A stretch of DNA of 64,000 nucleotides from Flavobacteriaceae bacterium (GCA_030148025.1 JASBUG010000030.1:62001-126000); one strand, 5' to 3'; positions 16,442 through 26,803 are shown, numbered from the stretch's first letter. Program-made: numbers and translations. Notes: generated by a model from the letters alone, not told the origin.

Positions 16442-19045
16442 TTACAGTTCTTCTACAAGATCTCCTTGATTTCTAAATACTAACTTGTCATCAAAGGCAT
16501 CTAAAAGTATAATGCTGTCTGTAGTAACATTACCAGATAGTATTTCTTTACTTAAGCTGTTTAACACTTCTTTTTGTATAACACGTTTCACAGGGCGCGC
16601 TCCATACTCTGGGTTAAATCCTTTTTCAGCTAGATACGCAATGGCTTCTTGTGTTGCATCAAATGTAATGCCTTGTTGCGCAATCATTTTTGTAACCGCT
16701 TTAAGCTGTAACCCCACGATATCTGTAATATTCTCTTTTGTTAATGGCGTAAACATTATGGTATCATCAATTCTATTTAAGAACTCTGGTCGTACAGATT
16801 GCTTGAGTAAACCAAGTACATCTAGTTTTGCAGCTTCCATAGCAGTATCCATGTCTTTTATATTCTCAAATTTTTCTTGAATAATTTGACTTCCCATATT
16901 TGAGGTCATGATAATAATCGTGTTTTTAAAATCTGCAACACGACCTTTATTATCTGTTAGCCTACCTTCATCCAATACTTGTAATAAAATATTAAACGTA
17001 TCTGGATGTGCTTTTTCAATTTCGTCTAGTAATACTACCGAGTAGGGCTTTCTACGAACAGCTTCGGTTAATTGCCCTCCTTCATCATAACCTACATATC
17101 CAGGAGGCGCACCAACCAATCTACTTACGGCATGACGTTCCTGATATTCGCTCATATCTATTCTAGTTAGAGCATTTTCATCATCAAATAAATATTCTGC
17201 GAGTGCTTTTGCAAGTTCGGTTTTACCAACACCAGTTGTTCCTAAAAATAAAAAGGTACCAATTGGCTTTTGAGGGTTTTGTAAGCCTGCACGACTTCTG
17301 CGAACAGCATCACTTACGGCCACAATAGCTTCCTCTTGCCCAACAACACGTTTGTGTAATTCAGCTTCAAGTTTTAGTAATTTCTCACGTTCACTTTGTA
17401 TCATTTTTGTTACAGGAATACCTGTCCATTTTGCGACAACCTCTGCGATATCATCATAGGTTACTTCTTCTTTTATTAAAGCGGTTTCCTGTTGTGCTTG
17501 CAATTGTTTTTGGAAAACTTCTAATTGCGATTGTGCTTCTTTGATCTTTCCATAACGTAGTTCGGCTACTTTACCATAATCACCATCGCGTTCTGCACGT
17601 TCAGCTTCCAGCTTATAGTTTTCAATATCTTGCTTGGTATTTTGAATATTCTCAACAACCTCTTTTTCACTTTTCCATTTCGCATTTAAATCGTTGCGTT
17701 CTTCTTTTAGATTTGCTAAATCTGAACGAAGTGATTTTAACTTTGCTTCATCCTTTTCACGTTTAATGGCTTCTATTTCAATTTCTAATTGCATGATCTT
17801 TCTGTCTAAAACATCCAATTCTTCTGGTTTCGAATTGATTTCCATTCGTAATTTAGAAGCAGCTTCATCCATTAAATCAATAGCCTTATCTGGAAGGAAA
17901 CGATTAGTAATATACCTGTTCGATAGTTCTACAGCTCCAATAATAGCTTCATCTTTAATACGTACTTTGTGATGTGTTTCATACTTTTCTTTTATACCAC
18001 GAAGAATTGAAATAGCACTTTCTGTATCAGGTTCATCTACCATTACTTTTTGAAAACGTCTTTCAAGAGCTTTATCTTTCTCAAAATATTTTTGATATTC
18101 ATCTAATGTAGTGGCTCCAATAGCTCTTAATTCTCCACGTGCTAAGGCTGGCTTTAAAATGTTAGCGGCATCCATTGCGCCTTGACCTCCGCCTGCACCA
18201 ACAAGTGTGTGTATTTCGTCAATAAATAGTACGATATCTCCATCACTAGTGGTTACTTCTTTAATAACAGCTTTTAAACGTTCTTCAAATTCACCTTTAT
18301 ATTTGGCCCCAGCTATAAGTGCTCCCATATCTAAAGCGTAAATTTGTTTGTCTTTTAGATTTTCAGGAATATCGCCGTCAATTATTCTATGTGCTAAGCC
18401 CTCGGCAATAGCTGTTTTACCAGTTCCTGGTTCTCCAACTAAAATAGGATTGTTCTTGGTTCTACGTGATAGAATTTGAAGAATACGTCTTATTTCCTCA
18501 TCACGACCAATTACAGGATCTAGCTTACCGTCTTTAGCTAGCTGGTTTAAGTTTTTAGCATACTTACTTAATGAGTTGTAAGTGTCTTCTTGACTCTGCG
18601 AAGTCACTCTGTCTCCTTTTCGTAACTCTTCAATACTTGCTTTAAGATCTTTTTCTGTAACGCCTTGATCTTTTAAAATTTGAGAGATCTTGCTTTTTGA
18701 TTTAAAAATTGACAAGAGTAGATGTTCTATAGAGACAAAGTCATCTTTCATTTTTTTTGCAATGATTGAAGCTTCATTTAAAGATTTTCCTGCTTCTCTT
18801 GATAACATAAGGTCGCTACCAGAAACTTTTGAGAAAGATGTAATTTCTTTATCCAATATTTGTTTTAATAGTGAAATATTTACGTTTAGCTTTTTTAAAA
18901 TAAAAGGAAGTACATTTTCGTCTACTTCTAATATTCCTTTAAAAAGGTGTTCGTTCTCTATTTGTTGATGGCTTAAGCTTTGAGCAAGCTGTTGTGCTTG
19001 CTGTATAGCTTCTTGCGATTTTATTGTATAATTATTTAAGTTCAT
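16442..19045 (-). CDS. clpB: ATP-dependent disaggregase ClpB
   Basis: An 867-residue Hsp100 chaperone that, with DnaK, pulls proteins out of aggregates. It has an N-terminal Clp repeat domain (1-145), NBD1 with Walker [10 protein letters not shown] and Walker [11 protein letters not shown], the coiled-coil middle domain (about 400-520, with [15 protein letters not shown]), and NBD2 with [10 protein letters not shown] and [11 protein letters not shown]. The pore loops KYKGEFEER and GYVGYDEG are intact. ATG at 19045 was chosen, since the alternative TTG at 19075 only adds ten residues unlike other family members. The leader region contains an AAGACA/TGTCTT dyad. Confidence 0.97.
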   Translation of the reverse strand: MNLNNYTIKSQEAIQQAQQLAQSLSHQQIENEHLFKGILEVDENVLPFILKKLNVNISLLKQILDKEITSFSKVSGSDLMLSREAGKSLNEASIIAKKMKDDFVSIEHLLLSIFKSKSKISQILKDQGVTEKDLKASIEELRKGDRVTSQSQEDTYNSLSKYAKNLNQLAKDGKLDPVIGRDEEIRRILQILSRRTKNNPILVGEPGTGKTAIAEGLAHRIIDGDIPENLKDKQIYALDMGALIAGAKYKGEFEERLKAVIKEVTTSDGDIVLFIDEIHTLVGAGGGQGAMDAANILKPALARGELRAIGATTLDEYQKYFEKDKALERRFQKVMVDEPDTESAISILRGIKEKYETHHKVRIKDEAIIGAVELSNRYITNRFLPDKAIDLMDEAASKLRMEINSKPEELDVLDRKIMQLEIEIEAIKREKDEAKLKSLRSDLANLKEERNDLNAKWKSEKEVVENIQNTKQDIENYKLEAERAERDGDYGKVAELRYGKIKEAQSQLEVFQKQLQAQQETALIKEEVTYDDIAEVVAKWTGIPVTKMIQSEREKLLKLEAELHKRVVGQEEAIVAVSDAVRRSRAGLQNPQKPIGTFLFLGTTGVGKTELAKALAEYLFDDENALTRIDMSEYQERHAVSRLVGAPPGYVGYDEGGQLTEAVRRKPYSVVLLDEIEKAHPDTFNILLQVLDEGRLTDNKGRVADFKNTIIIMTSNMGSQIIQEKFENIKDMDTAMEAAKLDVLGLLKQSVRPEFLNRIDDTIMFTPLTKENITDIVGLQLKAVTKMIAQQGITFDATQEAIAYLAEKGFNPEYGARPVKRVIQKEVLNSLSKEILSGNVTTDSIILLDAFDDKLVFRNQGDLVEEL

Positions 19046-19104
19046 ATCGTTAATTTTTCCTTTCTTGCTATCCAAAAGTCAAATACCTTACCATTAGATA
19101 AATC

Positions 19105-19119
19105 AAGACAAAATGTCTT
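19105..19119. promoter_or_regulatory. Inverted repeat in the clpB leader region
   Basis: AAGACA and TGTCTT flank a 3-base centre AAA, 60 bases upstream of the clpB ATG. It is unlike CIRCE. It could be a stress-regulator site or a chance AT-rich dyad. Confidence 0.3.
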
Positions 19120-19229
19120 TAAAACCTTGAGAATATGTGACTTTTCGTCAGTTGTAAGGTTTGGGTTTTGGTTCGACTTAGTTAATGAATTATGAAATTT
19201 TCAAGTAATTAGAAAATTAAAAAGTTGCA

Positions 19230-19616
19230 ATGGGATTATTGAATAAAATATTTGGAAGTACTGTACCTAAAGAAGAAAAGGTGTTGCCTTGGATTCCTTT
19301 AAATACAATAGCTCAGTTAAATTACATCGCTGAAAAATCTAAAAGCAAAACACAGGTGATATTTAAGCACTCAACACGATGTGGTATTAGTAGAATGGTT
19401 ATGAACCAGTTTATTGATAATTACGAGTTGACTGAAAAAGATCTGGACCTGTATTATTTAGATTTGCTTAGCTATAGAGACGTTTCAAATGAAGTAGGCT
19501 ATAAGTTTCAGGTAATGCATGAATCTCCGCAGTTATTGATTATTAAAAATGCTGATGTGGTTTCTCATGCATCTCATGGCGCCATAAATACAATAGATTT
19601 AAATACATTTATATAA
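19230..19616 (+). CDS. ytxJ: Bacillithiol-system redox protein YtxJ
   Basis: A 128-residue thioredoxin-fold monothiol protein of the YtxJ (bacilliredoxin-like) family. The catalytic cysteine is C51 in FKHSTRCGIS, where other redoxins have CxxC. Downstream features include the typical YYLDLLSYRDVSN and the cis-proline region HESPQLLI. The family is thought to reduce mixed disulfides with bacillithiol, so the host probably makes this thiol; no bsh genes are in the window. It diverges from clpB, which fits a shared protein-stress theme. Confidence 0.92.
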   Translation: MGLLNKIFGSTVPKEEKVLPWIPLNTIAQLNYIAEKSKSKTQVIFKHSTRCGISRMVMNQFIDNYELTEKDLDLYYLDLLSYRDVSNEVGYKFQVMHESPQLLIIKNADVVSHASHGAINTIDLNTFI

Positions 19617-19617
19617 A

Positions 19618-19645
19618 ATAAAGCGACTTTTTTAAGTCGCTTTAT
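19618..19645. terminator. Terminator between ytxJ and the opposing lipoprotein gene
   Basis: Perfect 12-bp stem ATAAAGCGACTT / AAGTCGCTTTAT with loop TTTT. The opposing gene stops at 19647, so the hairpin may serve both strands, although the T run is short. Confidence 0.8.
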
Positions 19646-19646
19646 C

Positions 19647-20828
19647 TTAGTTATTTATTGAGTATCTGTTTAATATTCGTTTGAGCTTATACTTTAAATC
19701 TTCTCCAGTGTCATAAACCATTTGTTCGTTACTAGGGAAGTGTACTCTTCTTTCTAAAAGCAACTCTTTATCCTTTTTTCTTAGTGCTCTTTTATCACCT
19801 CTCATTCTGGCATATATATTTTCAAAAATAAACTCACTATCAATAGTAAAAGTGTCTAGTAATTCGTTAGTATTTAAGTTTGAATACACAACGTCTGCTA
19901 TAATTTGTGTTGATTTAGTTTGGGTAAACTCAAATACTCTGCATTTAGCAGCAATAATTTTATCTATTTTAATATCGTTTCCTAGGCTGTCTTTTTCAAC
20001 ATTACCGTTTTCATCGAGTTTATATTCCCAACCGTCTACAACTTCTTTTTCTCTAACAAATTCTCTTTCAAGTATCCTTTCAGGAGAAATATTAATTCTT
20101 TTTAATTGTAACTGCATACCATAATCGTAATTTGAAATGCCATCATCTTGCGAATGATATACTGTCCAGAAATTATCTAACCCATAGGTATTGAAGTCTA
20201 AAAGATCATCTTCTAGTCTGCTTGGTATTACCTGATTTGTTTGATTTTGAATATTAACTAAAATAAAATCGGTTCCCTTTACATGTGCTTCTTCCATTAA
20301 CTGTCTTACATCCTCAAAATTCGGGTTGATACTTTCAATATATTCAAGTAAAGCATAGGCTTCTTTTGCTTTAAACTTATTATTTGTATCTAATAGATCT
20401 AAGCTTTTATCAGCTAAGTAATCTGAAACCTTATACTTATAATCAACAATGGCTTCTGTATAGTTGTTAAAATTAAAGGTGATATTTCTACCATTGACCT
20501 TTAAAGGTAATACAGGTTTTATGGCTTCTTGCCTCGCATCTAAATTGGTATAGATTTCAAAAATAGTTTTGTAGTACTCGGCGTTACCATCTTTTTTAAA
20601 CCTGTTAATAGCAGCCAGATCTCTTTCAACAGCTTTATGATAGGCATCTTCGAGCATAATAATAAACTGTTGCTTTCTTTTTTTGTCCTTATTGGATTCT
20701 AATTTTTTTAAAGCATTAGAGATTGCATGGTCATAATTACCAGCATATAATGCTTTTTCAATTTGCTTTTTGCCTCCACAGGAAACAAGCATTGAAAGTA
20801 ATAATGAAAATAGTAATAATTGTCTCAT
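19647..20828 (-). CDS. Conserved lipoprotein with helical N-terminal repeat-like region
   Basis: A 393-residue protein with a type II leader (MRQLLLFSLLLSMLVSC, lipid at C17). The N-terminal 180 residues are helical and resemble tetratricopeptide packing (YAGNYDHAISNALKKLES, AKEAYALLEYIESINPNFEDV), and a beta-rich C-terminal half ends with a basic helix RALRKKDKELLLERRV. No enzyme motif is visible. It appears to be a flavobacterial lipoprotein family of unknown function, possibly in the envelope. It converges on ytxJ and lies downstream of the fumarylacetoacetase terminator, so it is transcribed separately. Confidence 0.75.
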   Translation of the reverse strand: MRQLLLFSLLLSMLVSCGGKKQIEKALYAGNYDHAISNALKKLESNKDKKRKQQFIIMLEDAYHKAVERDLAAINRFKKDGNAEYYKTIFEIYTNLDARQEAIKPVLPLKVNGRNITFNFNNYTEAIVDYKYKVSDYLADKSLDLLDTNNKFKAKEAYALLEYIESINPNFEDVRQLMEEAHVKGTDFILVNIQNQTNQVIPSRLEDDLLDFNTYGLDNFWTVYHSQDDGISNYDYGMQLQLKRINISPERILEREFVREKEVVDGWEYKLDENGNVEKDSLGNDIKIDKIIAAKCRVFEFTQTKSTQIIADVVYSNLNTNELLDTFTIDSEFIFENIYARMRGDKRALRKKDKELLLERRVHFPSNEQMVYDTGEDLKYKLKRILNRYSINN

Positions 20829-20886
20829 AAGCTTTTATTTTATGGGGTTATAATATGAGTTTTTCAATTATGATGCCAAAACAAAA

Positions 20887-20922
20887 AATAACCCTCAGTT
20901 TATTTAAAAGTTGAGGGTTATT
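20887..20922 (-). terminator. Rho-independent terminator of fahA
   Basis: 11-bp stem AATAACCCTCA / TGAGGGTTATT with a 14-base loop. On the minus strand it is followed by TTTTTG, 23 bases after the fahA stop codon. Confidence 0.8.
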
Positions 20923-20944
20923 AATTTGATTTATAGGTTGTTAA

Positions 20945-22237
20945 TTATTTATTCTTTTTTTGATTAAAAACAGGGAGCAATTGTGTTCTCACTTCACCAA
21001 AACCTATTCTTGTACCGTCTTTTTCAGAATATCCACGCATTATAACCGTGTCATAATCGTTTATAAACTTTCGTTCGGTACCATCAGTCATTTGTAATGG
21101 TTTTTCACCACGCCATGTTAATTCAAGCATTGAACCATAGGCATCTTCAGTTGGTCCAGATATAGTACCGCTTCCCATCATATCTCCTGAATTAACAGGG
21201 CAGCCATTTACGGTATGATGCGCTAATTGTTGTGCCATGTTCCAATACATATATTTAAAGTTAGATTTACTAACCACTGTTTCTTTAGCGTCTTTAGGCT
21301 GAATGGCTGCTTCTAATTTTATATCAAAACTTTTCTTGCCTTGGTATTGTAAGTATTCCATTGGTTCAGGATCTTGTTTTGGCGTTTCAACCCTAAACGG
21401 TTCAAGAGCATCTAAAGTAACGATCCACGGCGAGATTGATGAAGCAAAGTTTTTACCTAAGAATGGGCCTAACGGTACGTACTCCCATTTTTGGATGTCT
21501 CTGGCACTCCAGTCGTTAAATACGACAAGGCCAAAAATATATTCTTCAGCCTCTTCAATAGGAATTGATTCTCCCAGATCATTGGCATCAGTGGTTATAA
21601 AAGCCATTTCCAATTCAAAATCTACTAACTTCGATGGACCAAATACAGGTGCCGTTTCTCCTGCAGGTAATGTTTGTCCTTGTGGCCTGTGAATTGGAAT
21701 ACCAGAAGGAATGATAGAAGAACTTCTACCATGATAACCAACAGGTAAGTGTAACCAATTAGGCATTAAAGCATTTTCTTTTCCGCGAAACATAATCCCA
21801 ACATTTGTGGCATGCTCTTTACTGGCATAAAAATCGGTATAGTCACCAACCTGAACGGGTAATTGCATTTCAATTTCATCCAGACGAAATAGTACAATCT
21901 CTTTATGTTGCAGATTGTTTTTTAACGTGTCATTATTACTATCGAAAATCTCTGCAATTCTATTGCGCACTAATCGCCAGGTTTTACGCCCATCTGCAAT
22001 AAAATCGTTTAGAGTATCTTGTAAAAAGATATCATCTGTTAAAGGAATTCCATCAAAATACCCTAATTGATGCAAAGCACCAAGGTCGATAGCGGTATCT
22101 CCAATTCTGGTACCAATAGTAATAATATCATCTCTGGTTAGAAATACACCAAAAGGAATATTCTGAATTGGGAAGTCTGAATTTTTGTTAACGTGAAGCC
22201 ACGAAGTTCTATCTGGATTGTTAGCGGATAAAGGCAT
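20945..22237 (-). CDS. fahA: Fumarylacetoacetase
   Basis: A 430-residue hydrolase for the last step of tyrosine and homogentisate breakdown, splitting 4-fumarylacetoacetate into fumarate and acetoacetate. The N-terminal SH3-like part (FGVFLTRDDIITIGTRIGD) precedes the catalytic domain with LPVGYHGRSSS (catalytic histidine), the metal ligands in KLVDFELEMAF and VFNDWSARDIQ, and PLGPFLGKNF. Length fits the family (about 420). The homogentisate dioxygenase and hydroxyphenylpyruvate genes are not adjacent. It diverges from glyA with overlapping promoter regions. Confidence 0.95.
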   Translation of the reverse strand: MPLSANNPDRTSWLHVNKNSDFPIQNIPFGVFLTRDDIITIGTRIGDTAIDLGALHQLGYFDGIPLTDDIFLQDTLNDFIADGRKTWRLVRNRIAEIFDSNNDTLKNNLQHKEIVLFRLDEIEMQLPVQVGDYTDFYASKEHATNVGIMFRGKENALMPNWLHLPVGYHGRSSSIIPSGIPIHRPQGQTLPAGETAPVFGPSKLVDFELEMAFITTDANDLGESIPIEEAEEYIFGLVVFNDWSARDIQKWEYVPLGPFLGKNFASSISPWIVTLDALEPFRVETPKQDPEPMEYLQYQGKKSFDIKLEAAIQPKDAKETVVSKSNFKYMYWNMAQQLAHHTVNGCPVNSGDMMGSGTISGPTEDAYGSMLELTWRGEKPLQMTDGTERKFINDYDTVIMRGYSEKDGTRIGFGEVRTQLLPVFNQKKNK

Positions 22238-22274
22238 ATGAAATATGTTGATTATATCTTAATAAATTTTAGTT

Positions 22275-22282
22275 CAAATATA
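22275..22282 (-). promoter_or_regulatory. Putative -7 element of fahA
   Basis: The minus strand reads TATATTTG, a perfect TAnnTTTG, 37 bases before the fahA ATG. The -33 part is not clear. Confidence 0.45.
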
Positions 22283-22314
22283 TGTTTTTTGGTGTATTAA
22301 ACTAATGTATTTAG

Positions 22315-22322
22315 TATTTTTG
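22315..22322 (+). promoter_or_regulatory. Putative -7 element of glyA
   Basis: TATTTTTG fits TAnnTTTG and lies 27 bases before the glyA ATG. A TTTG occurs at 22288-22291, slightly further upstream than the usual 19-base spacing. Confidence 0.45.
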
Positions 22323-22349
22323 ACTTCAATTTAACGATAAATATTTTAT

Positions 22350-23639
22350 ATGCAACGCGACGAACAAATCTTTGAATTAATTCAAGCCGAAAAAGAACGC
22401 CAATTACACGGGTTAGAGCTTATAGCTTCTGAGAATTTTGTAAGTGACCAAGTCATGGAGGCTGCAGGTTCAATCTTAACAAATAAGTATGCTGAAGGGT
22501 ATCCGGGAAAGCGTTATTATGGAGGTTGTGAAGTGGTAGATGAAATAGAACAACTTGCCATTGATAGAGCTAAGGCTTTGTTTGGTGCAGAATATGTAAA
22601 CGTACAACCGCACTCGGGGAGTCAAGCTAATACAGCTGTATTTGCAGCATGTTTAAAACCTGGAGATAAAATTTTAGGATTTGACCTATCGCATGGTGGT
22701 CATTTAACTCATGGGTCACCAGTTAATTTTTCTGGTAAATTATATGATCCTGTGTTTTATGGTGTCACAGAAGATTCTGGACGTATAGATTATGATGCGA
22801 TGGAAGCTATTGCAAAAGAAGAGCAACCAAAATTGATTATTGCTGGAGCGTCTGCATATTCAAGAGATATGGATTTTGCGCGTTTTAGAGCAGTTGCTGA
22901 TAGTGTGGGAGCTATTTTAATGGCCGATATTTCGCATCCTGCTGGATTGATTGCTAAAGGTATTTTAAATGATCCGTTACCACATTGTCATATAGTAACA
23001 ACGACAACGCATAAAACATTACGAGGCCCAAGAGGAGGACTAATCATGATGGGCAAAGATTTTGAGAATCCTTTTGGATTGACATTAAAATCGGGTAAGC
23101 CTAAAATGATGTCGTCTCTTCTAGATTCTGGTGTATTTCCAGGAAATCAAGGAGGTCCATTAGAACATGCTATTGCTGCTAAAGCAGTTGCCTTTGGAGA
23201 AGCCTTATCTGATGAGTTTATGCATTATATTTTACAAGTGAAGAAAAATGCTGATGCTATGGCTAATGGTTTAGTGTCTAAGGGATATAAGATCATTTCG
23301 AACGGTACAGATAATCACATGATGTTGATCGACCTTAGAAATAAAAATATTACAGGTAAAGAAGCAGATGCTGCTTTAGGAAAGGCAGATATTACTGTTA
23401 ATAAGAACATGGTGCCTTTTGATGATAAATCGCCATTTGTAACATCTGGAATTAGAATAGGAACTGCGGCAGTGACTACCAGAGGACTTAAAGAAGAGGA
23501 TATGTCTACTATTGTTGAGTTAATTGACGAAGTGATCATGAATCACGACAATGAAGAGGTATTAGAAAGTGTAAAAGAGAAAGTTTATAATATGATGGCT
23601 GGAAGACCATTATTTTCATGGGAAGCTCAGGCTGTCTAA
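22350..23639 (+). CDS. glyA: Serine hydroxymethyltransferase
   Basis: A 429-residue PLP enzyme that interconverts serine and glycine while charging tetrahydrofolate with a one-carbon unit. Motifs include [24 protein letters not shown], the PLP-lysine motif [14 protein letters not shown], and the C-terminal [14 protein letters not shown]. It is full length and cytosolic. Codon use is that of a well-expressed housekeeping gene. It has its own promoter region shared with the divergent fahA and ends in a strong hairpin terminator. Confidence 0.97.
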   Translation: MQRDEQIFELIQAEKERQLHGLELIASENFVSDQVMEAAGSILTNKYAEGYPGKRYYGGCEVVDEIEQLAIDRAKALFGAEYVNVQPHSGSQANTAVFAACLKPGDKILGFDLSHGGHLTHGSPVNFSGKLYDPVFYGVTEDSGRIDYDAMEAIAKEEQPKLIIAGASAYSRDMDFARFRAVADSVGAILMADISHPAGLIAKGILNDPLPHCHIVTTTTHKTLRGPRGGLIMMGKDFENPFGLTLKSGKPKMMSSLLDSGVFPGNQGGPLEHAIAAKAVAFGEALSDEFMHYILQVKKNADAMANGLVSKGYKIISNGTDNHMMLIDLRNKNITGKEADAALGKADITVNKNMVPFDDKSPFVTSGIRIGTAAVTTRGLKEEDMSTIVELIDEVIMNHDNEEVLESVKEKVYNMMAGRPLFSWEAQAV

Positions 23640-23658
23640 AAACTAATTTTATAATATT

Positions 23659-23688
23659 AAAAAGCCAGCATATGCTGGCTTTTTTTTT
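23659..23688. terminator. Bidirectional terminator between glyA and the beta-helix lipoprotein gene
   Basis: The stem AAAAAGCCAGCA / TGCTGGCTTTTT closes on a minimal loop, since CCAGCATATGCTGG is itself a perfect palindrome. A and T runs flank it, and it touches the stop codon of the opposing gene. Confidence 0.9.
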
Positions 23689-25264
23689 AATCTTCTTCTT
23701 CTTCAAACACAACACTTTCATAAGCACCAATATCTGGGATAGCGCCTCTGGTTGTATTTAATATATCGGTACTTAAGTTGCCGAAAATAATTCCTTTATT
23801 GTCTGCTGGTGATCCTTCCGGAATATTTAGTTTATTGTTTTGGGCATCTAAGAAATCTGGATCCAAATTAAATATAGTGTTCTCGTAGAGTGCCACGTTA
23901 TTAAAGTCGTAGTTCAGACCAGTGAAGGTTCCGTTAAAATCATCAAATTTTATGAGGCAGTTGGTGAATTTGAAGTTGAAGCTATCTGAGCTGTCTTCAT
24001 CTAGAACCATTTCTATATTTTCACTTCCGTAGATAATACAGTTTGTAAAGTTTGCTTCGTTTAAAGGATTTGTAAAAGTAGCATTATCTTGATCTACAAT
24101 AAAATTGTTAAGTAATACTGCAGGGAATTGCCTAAAGCTATTGTTCCAATAGTTTGCGAAGGTTGAATGTACAAAATTATAAGCGCCTCCATAAGTGCCT
24201 GCAAACGATGTTTGTCCGCAATTATTCACGACTATGTTTTCACCATTAATGGATGTGCCTCTTCCTAATATCCCAAAATTACTTGAATTATAGATTTGAG
24301 AATTGGTAATAGAAAGTTTTGTAGGATCGTCTAAATTTCCATCACTTAATACGCCAATTGTTCCATTTCTAATAGTTGCATGATTGATGGTATTGCCTGT
24401 ACTTCCATTAAATAGCCAAATAGTTTGCCATTGTCCGGGAACGTCTTCAAAACCAGGTTCTAATCGGTCACCTTCAAAAATAACTTCACCTTCTAAGAGA
24501 TCTTGATCTATACTTGGTAGTCCGTTAACTTCTAAAGAGGCTCCTCCAGTTACTAACAAACCAGAATTAGCATGAAAATGAACACGTGCTCCTGCATCAA
24601 TGGTTAACGTGTGGCCATTATTTACAGCAGCGTAGCCATATATTACATAAGGTTTTTCATTTGTAAAGGTTAATTCAGTATCAGTAAGAAAACGACCTTG
24701 AATAGTGGTTTCATCTTCGGTGCCATCTCCGTCTACATCAAAGGTTAAGGTTTCTATAACACCAGTGGTTTCATCTTTATTCGGGTAAATAAATACGGCA
24801 TCTTTTACCAGTGTTACCAATTCTACTTTTTGTTCATTTTCTCCAGAATCAAACTCAATAGCATCTGTATATAAGAACTGTGTCGCTGAAGCCGCCAGAG
24901 TTTCTATATCAATAGTAGTTTCTATAAAAATGTACATACTGTCTTTTGCAAGTAATTCTATATTTTCAAATTCTTTACCTTGTTGTGGACCACTACCAGT
25001 AATACCATCAACATTCAATCTGTACATAGAATTTTGACCTTGTGATAACCTAACAGAAGGTATTACAATGTCTTTGTTACTCTTATTATATACTTTTAGA
25101 TTATAAGTGCTAGAACCAATGTTTGTAAAAACAGTATCTAAGTAAACGGTATCCTTAGAAAATTGAAGTGTACCATTGCTTGGAGAAAATTCAAAATCTT
25201 TTCTGCAAGAGCTCCAGAATATTAATATAGTTAGGCTAAGTAAAAGTTGTAGTTGACGCTTCAT
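23687..25264 (-). CDS. Surface lipoprotein with right-handed beta-helix fold
   Basis: About 525 residues when started at ATG 25264 (an ATG at 25285 adds seven residues). The leader ends IFWSSC, giving an N-terminal lipid. Residues about 20-150 look like an immunoglobulin-like beta domain (DTVYLDTVFTNIGSSTYNLKVYN). The DVDGDGTEDETT segment is acidic and calcium-binding in style. The rest has short strands with N and G turns (NHATIRNGTIGVLSDGN, ITNSQIYNSSNFGILG), typical of pectate-lyase-like parallel beta-helices. No catalytic residues can be named; a cell-surface binding or structural role is likely. A TACTTTTG element occurs on the minus strand at 25297-25304. Confidence 0.82.
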   Translation of the reverse strand: MKRQLQLLLSLTILIFWSSCRKDFEFSPSNGTLQFSKDTVYLDTVFTNIGSSTYNLKVYNKSNKDIVIPSVRLSQGQNSMYRLNVDGITGSGPQQGKEFENIELLAKDSMYIFIETTIDIETLAASATQFLYTDAIEFDSGENEQKVELVTLVKDAVFIYPNKDETTGVIETLTFDVDGDGTEDETTIQGRFLTDTELTFTNEKPYVIYGYAAVNNGHTLTIDAGARVHFHANSGLLVTGGASLEVNGLPSIDQDLLEGEVIFEGDRLEPGFEDVPGQWQTIWLFNGSTGNTINHATIRNGTIGVLSDGNLDDPTKLSITNSQIYNSSNFGILGRGTSINGENIVVNNCGQTSFAGTYGGAYNFVHSTFANYWNNSFRQFPAVLLNNFIVDQDNATFTNPLNEANFTNCIIYGSENIEMVLDEDSSDSFNFKFTNCLIKFDDFNGTFTGLNYDFNNVALYENTIFNLDPDFLDAQNNKLNIPEGSPADNKGIIFGNLSTDILNTTRGAIPDIGAYESVVFEEEED

Positions 25265-25368
25265 TTTGTAAAAGTAAACTTTCATTGGGTAATATTCAAA
25301 AGTAAAGTAGGGTCAATATTTAATTAAGTTTTAAAAGATATAACTGCTACAATGGAACACTTAGTATA

Positions 25369-25758
25369 TTATTTAAAGATGTTAGCAATTTCGGGTGTTA
25401 TTCTGGAGGGTTTTTTAGTAGTTGCATTCATAAGGCACCAAACGGTTTCGGCTTTTACTAAAAGTTTTCCAGTACTGTTGTTGTACATCTCTACTACACG
25501 TGTAGATGTTACTCCTTCTGCTTTAGTGACATATGTTTTTAATAGCACATTGTCGTTTAATAATGCAGATGATTTATATTCTACAAAATGACTAACAACA
25601 ACCCAAAAATAGGTATCACTAACATCTGTAGTTGTATTAAGCTCCCAATGTGCTTTGGCTACATCCTGTATCCATTGTACATAACGTACATTGTTTACAT
25701 GGTTTAGGTCATCTAGATCGTCCTTTTTTACAACAATAATCTTTTCGAAAATCTGCAT
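25369..25758 (-). CDS. Acyl-CoA thioesterase (4HBT hotdog fold)
   Basis: A 129-residue single hotdog domain. DDLDDLNHVNNVRYVQW carries the catalytic aspartate and the following helix as in YbgC and FadM-type thioesterases; FVEYKSSALLNDNVLLKTYVTKAEG is the long central strand pair. It is probably a cytosolic acyl-CoA or acyl-ACP thioesterase. It is a different branch from the thioesterase at 15.2 kb. It starts 7 bases after the stop of the glutaminyl cyclase gene upstream on the same strand, so the two are likely co-transcribed. Confidence 0.88.
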   Translation of the reverse strand: MQIFEKIIVVKKDDLDDLNHVNNVRYVQWIQDVAKAHWELNTTTDVSDTYFWVVVSHFVEYKSSALLNDNVLLKTYVTKAEGVTSTRVVEMYNNSTGKLLVKAETVWCLMNATTKKPSRITPEIANIFK

Positions 25759-25765
25759 TTAACGA

Positions 25766-26803
25766 TTACTTTTCAATGATTTTGACTTCAAATAGTTTGT
25801 CCCAGTGTTTTCCTGTTACAAAAATTGTCTGTGTTTCAGGATTGTAAGCAATACCGTTTAATACATCTAGAGTTGGATGCTGTGTTACCTGATCTTTTAG
25901 CGATGAAAAGTCTATAACCCCTTCTATAGCACCATTTTTCGGATTTATAATGGCAACACCATTTTTTTGATAGCGATTCGCATAAATTTTTCCATCAATC
26001 CACTCTAACTCATTCAAATTGCTGATCTTCCCTTTGTTGGTAAATGCTTGAATGTATTCTTGTTCTACAAGAGTTTCTGGGTTAAGTGTCCATATTTTTT
26101 CAGTACCATCACTTTTTAAGATGACCTTTCCGTCGTTACAAAGTCCCCAACCTTCTTTACTTTTTCCATATTTAAAACTGCTTTTCTTTTCAAATGTGTT
26201 TACATCGTAAACAAAGCCTATACCACTTTGCCAGGTAAGTTGATAAATGTTATTGTTTAAAACAGTAAGACCTTCGCCAAAATAAGCCTGAGAAAGATCG
26301 ATGTTTTCTAAAACTTCTCCAGTTTTATAATCTACTTTTCTAAGCTTAGATTTACCTCGTTGTCCTGTGCTTTCATACAATTCGCCATTATAGAACTCTA
26401 AACCTTGAGTATAGGAAGTAATGTCGTGAGGGTATTCATTAAGTACTTCGAAATTAAATATTTTAGGTGATGTGCTATTGACAATTACAAGTTTTAAATT
26501 CGTGTTTTGCTGTTTCCCATTATTATAGGTTACTAGAGCTTCAATAGTTTGATGTCCAAGTTTAGCTAAACTTAAGTCTAATGACTCTGTGATAGCTTTT
26601 CCATTAAGCTTATATGAAACAGACTCTATAGTGTGGTTTTTAGGATTATTAATAGATAAGGTTAAGGTTTGGTTATTTGCAATAGTATTTTTTTGGGCGT
26701 TAGAGCTAATAGAAAAATCATGTAATGTTTTTTCTGAGTTACTACCACAAGATCCAATTAATGTAGCTAAAAATATGACTGTAAGAAACTTAAAAGTGTG
26801 CAT
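25766..26803 (-). CDS. Glutaminyl-peptide cyclotransferase (lipoprotein)
   Basis: A 345-residue protein that forms pyroglutamate at N-terminal glutamine of peptides, of the plant/bacterial five-bladed propeller type (glutamine cyclotransferase). A lipoprotein leader ends LIGSC. The N-terminal 120 residues form a beta domain; the propeller starts near FNFEVLNEYPHDITSYTQGLE and has the family signatures GQRGKSKLRKVD, YFGEGLTVLNNNIYQLTW, GWGLCNDGK and LNELEWIDGKIYANRY. The ATG at 26803 is preferred to an in-frame TTG at 26827. It precedes the small thioesterase by 7 bases. Confidence 0.92.
   Translation of the reverse strand: MHTFKFLTVIFLATLIGSCGSNSEKTLHDFSISSNAQKNTIANNQTLTLSINNPKNHTIESVSYKLNGKAITESLDLSLAKLGHQTIEALVTYNNGKQQNTNLKLVIVNSTSPKIFNFEVLNEYPHDITSYTQGLEFYNGELYESTGQRGKSKLRKVDYKTGEVLENIDLSQAYFGEGLTVLNNNIYQLTWQSGIGFVYDVNTFEKKSSFKYGKSKEGWGLCNDGKVILKSDGTEKIWTLNPETLVEQEYIQAFTNKGKISNLNELEWIDGKIYANRYQKNGVAIINPKNGAIEGVIDFSSLKDQVTQHPTLDVLNGIAYNPETQTIFVTGKHWDKLFEVKIIEK

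Noticed and set aside
16485-16880. 131-codon open frame opposite clpB
   Set aside because: Shadow of the highly conserved clpB reading frame; no start context or homology pattern.
21303-21692. 129-codon open frame opposite fahA
   Set aside because: Shadow of fahA; composition typical of antisense frames.
23664-23677. CCAGCATATGCTGG palindrome as an operator
   Set aside because: It is the apex of the hairpin terminator between glyA and the convergent gene.
25352-25591. 79-codon plus-strand frame overlapping the thioesterase
   Set aside because: Antisense to a hotdog protein with the catalytic motif intact; no independent evidence.
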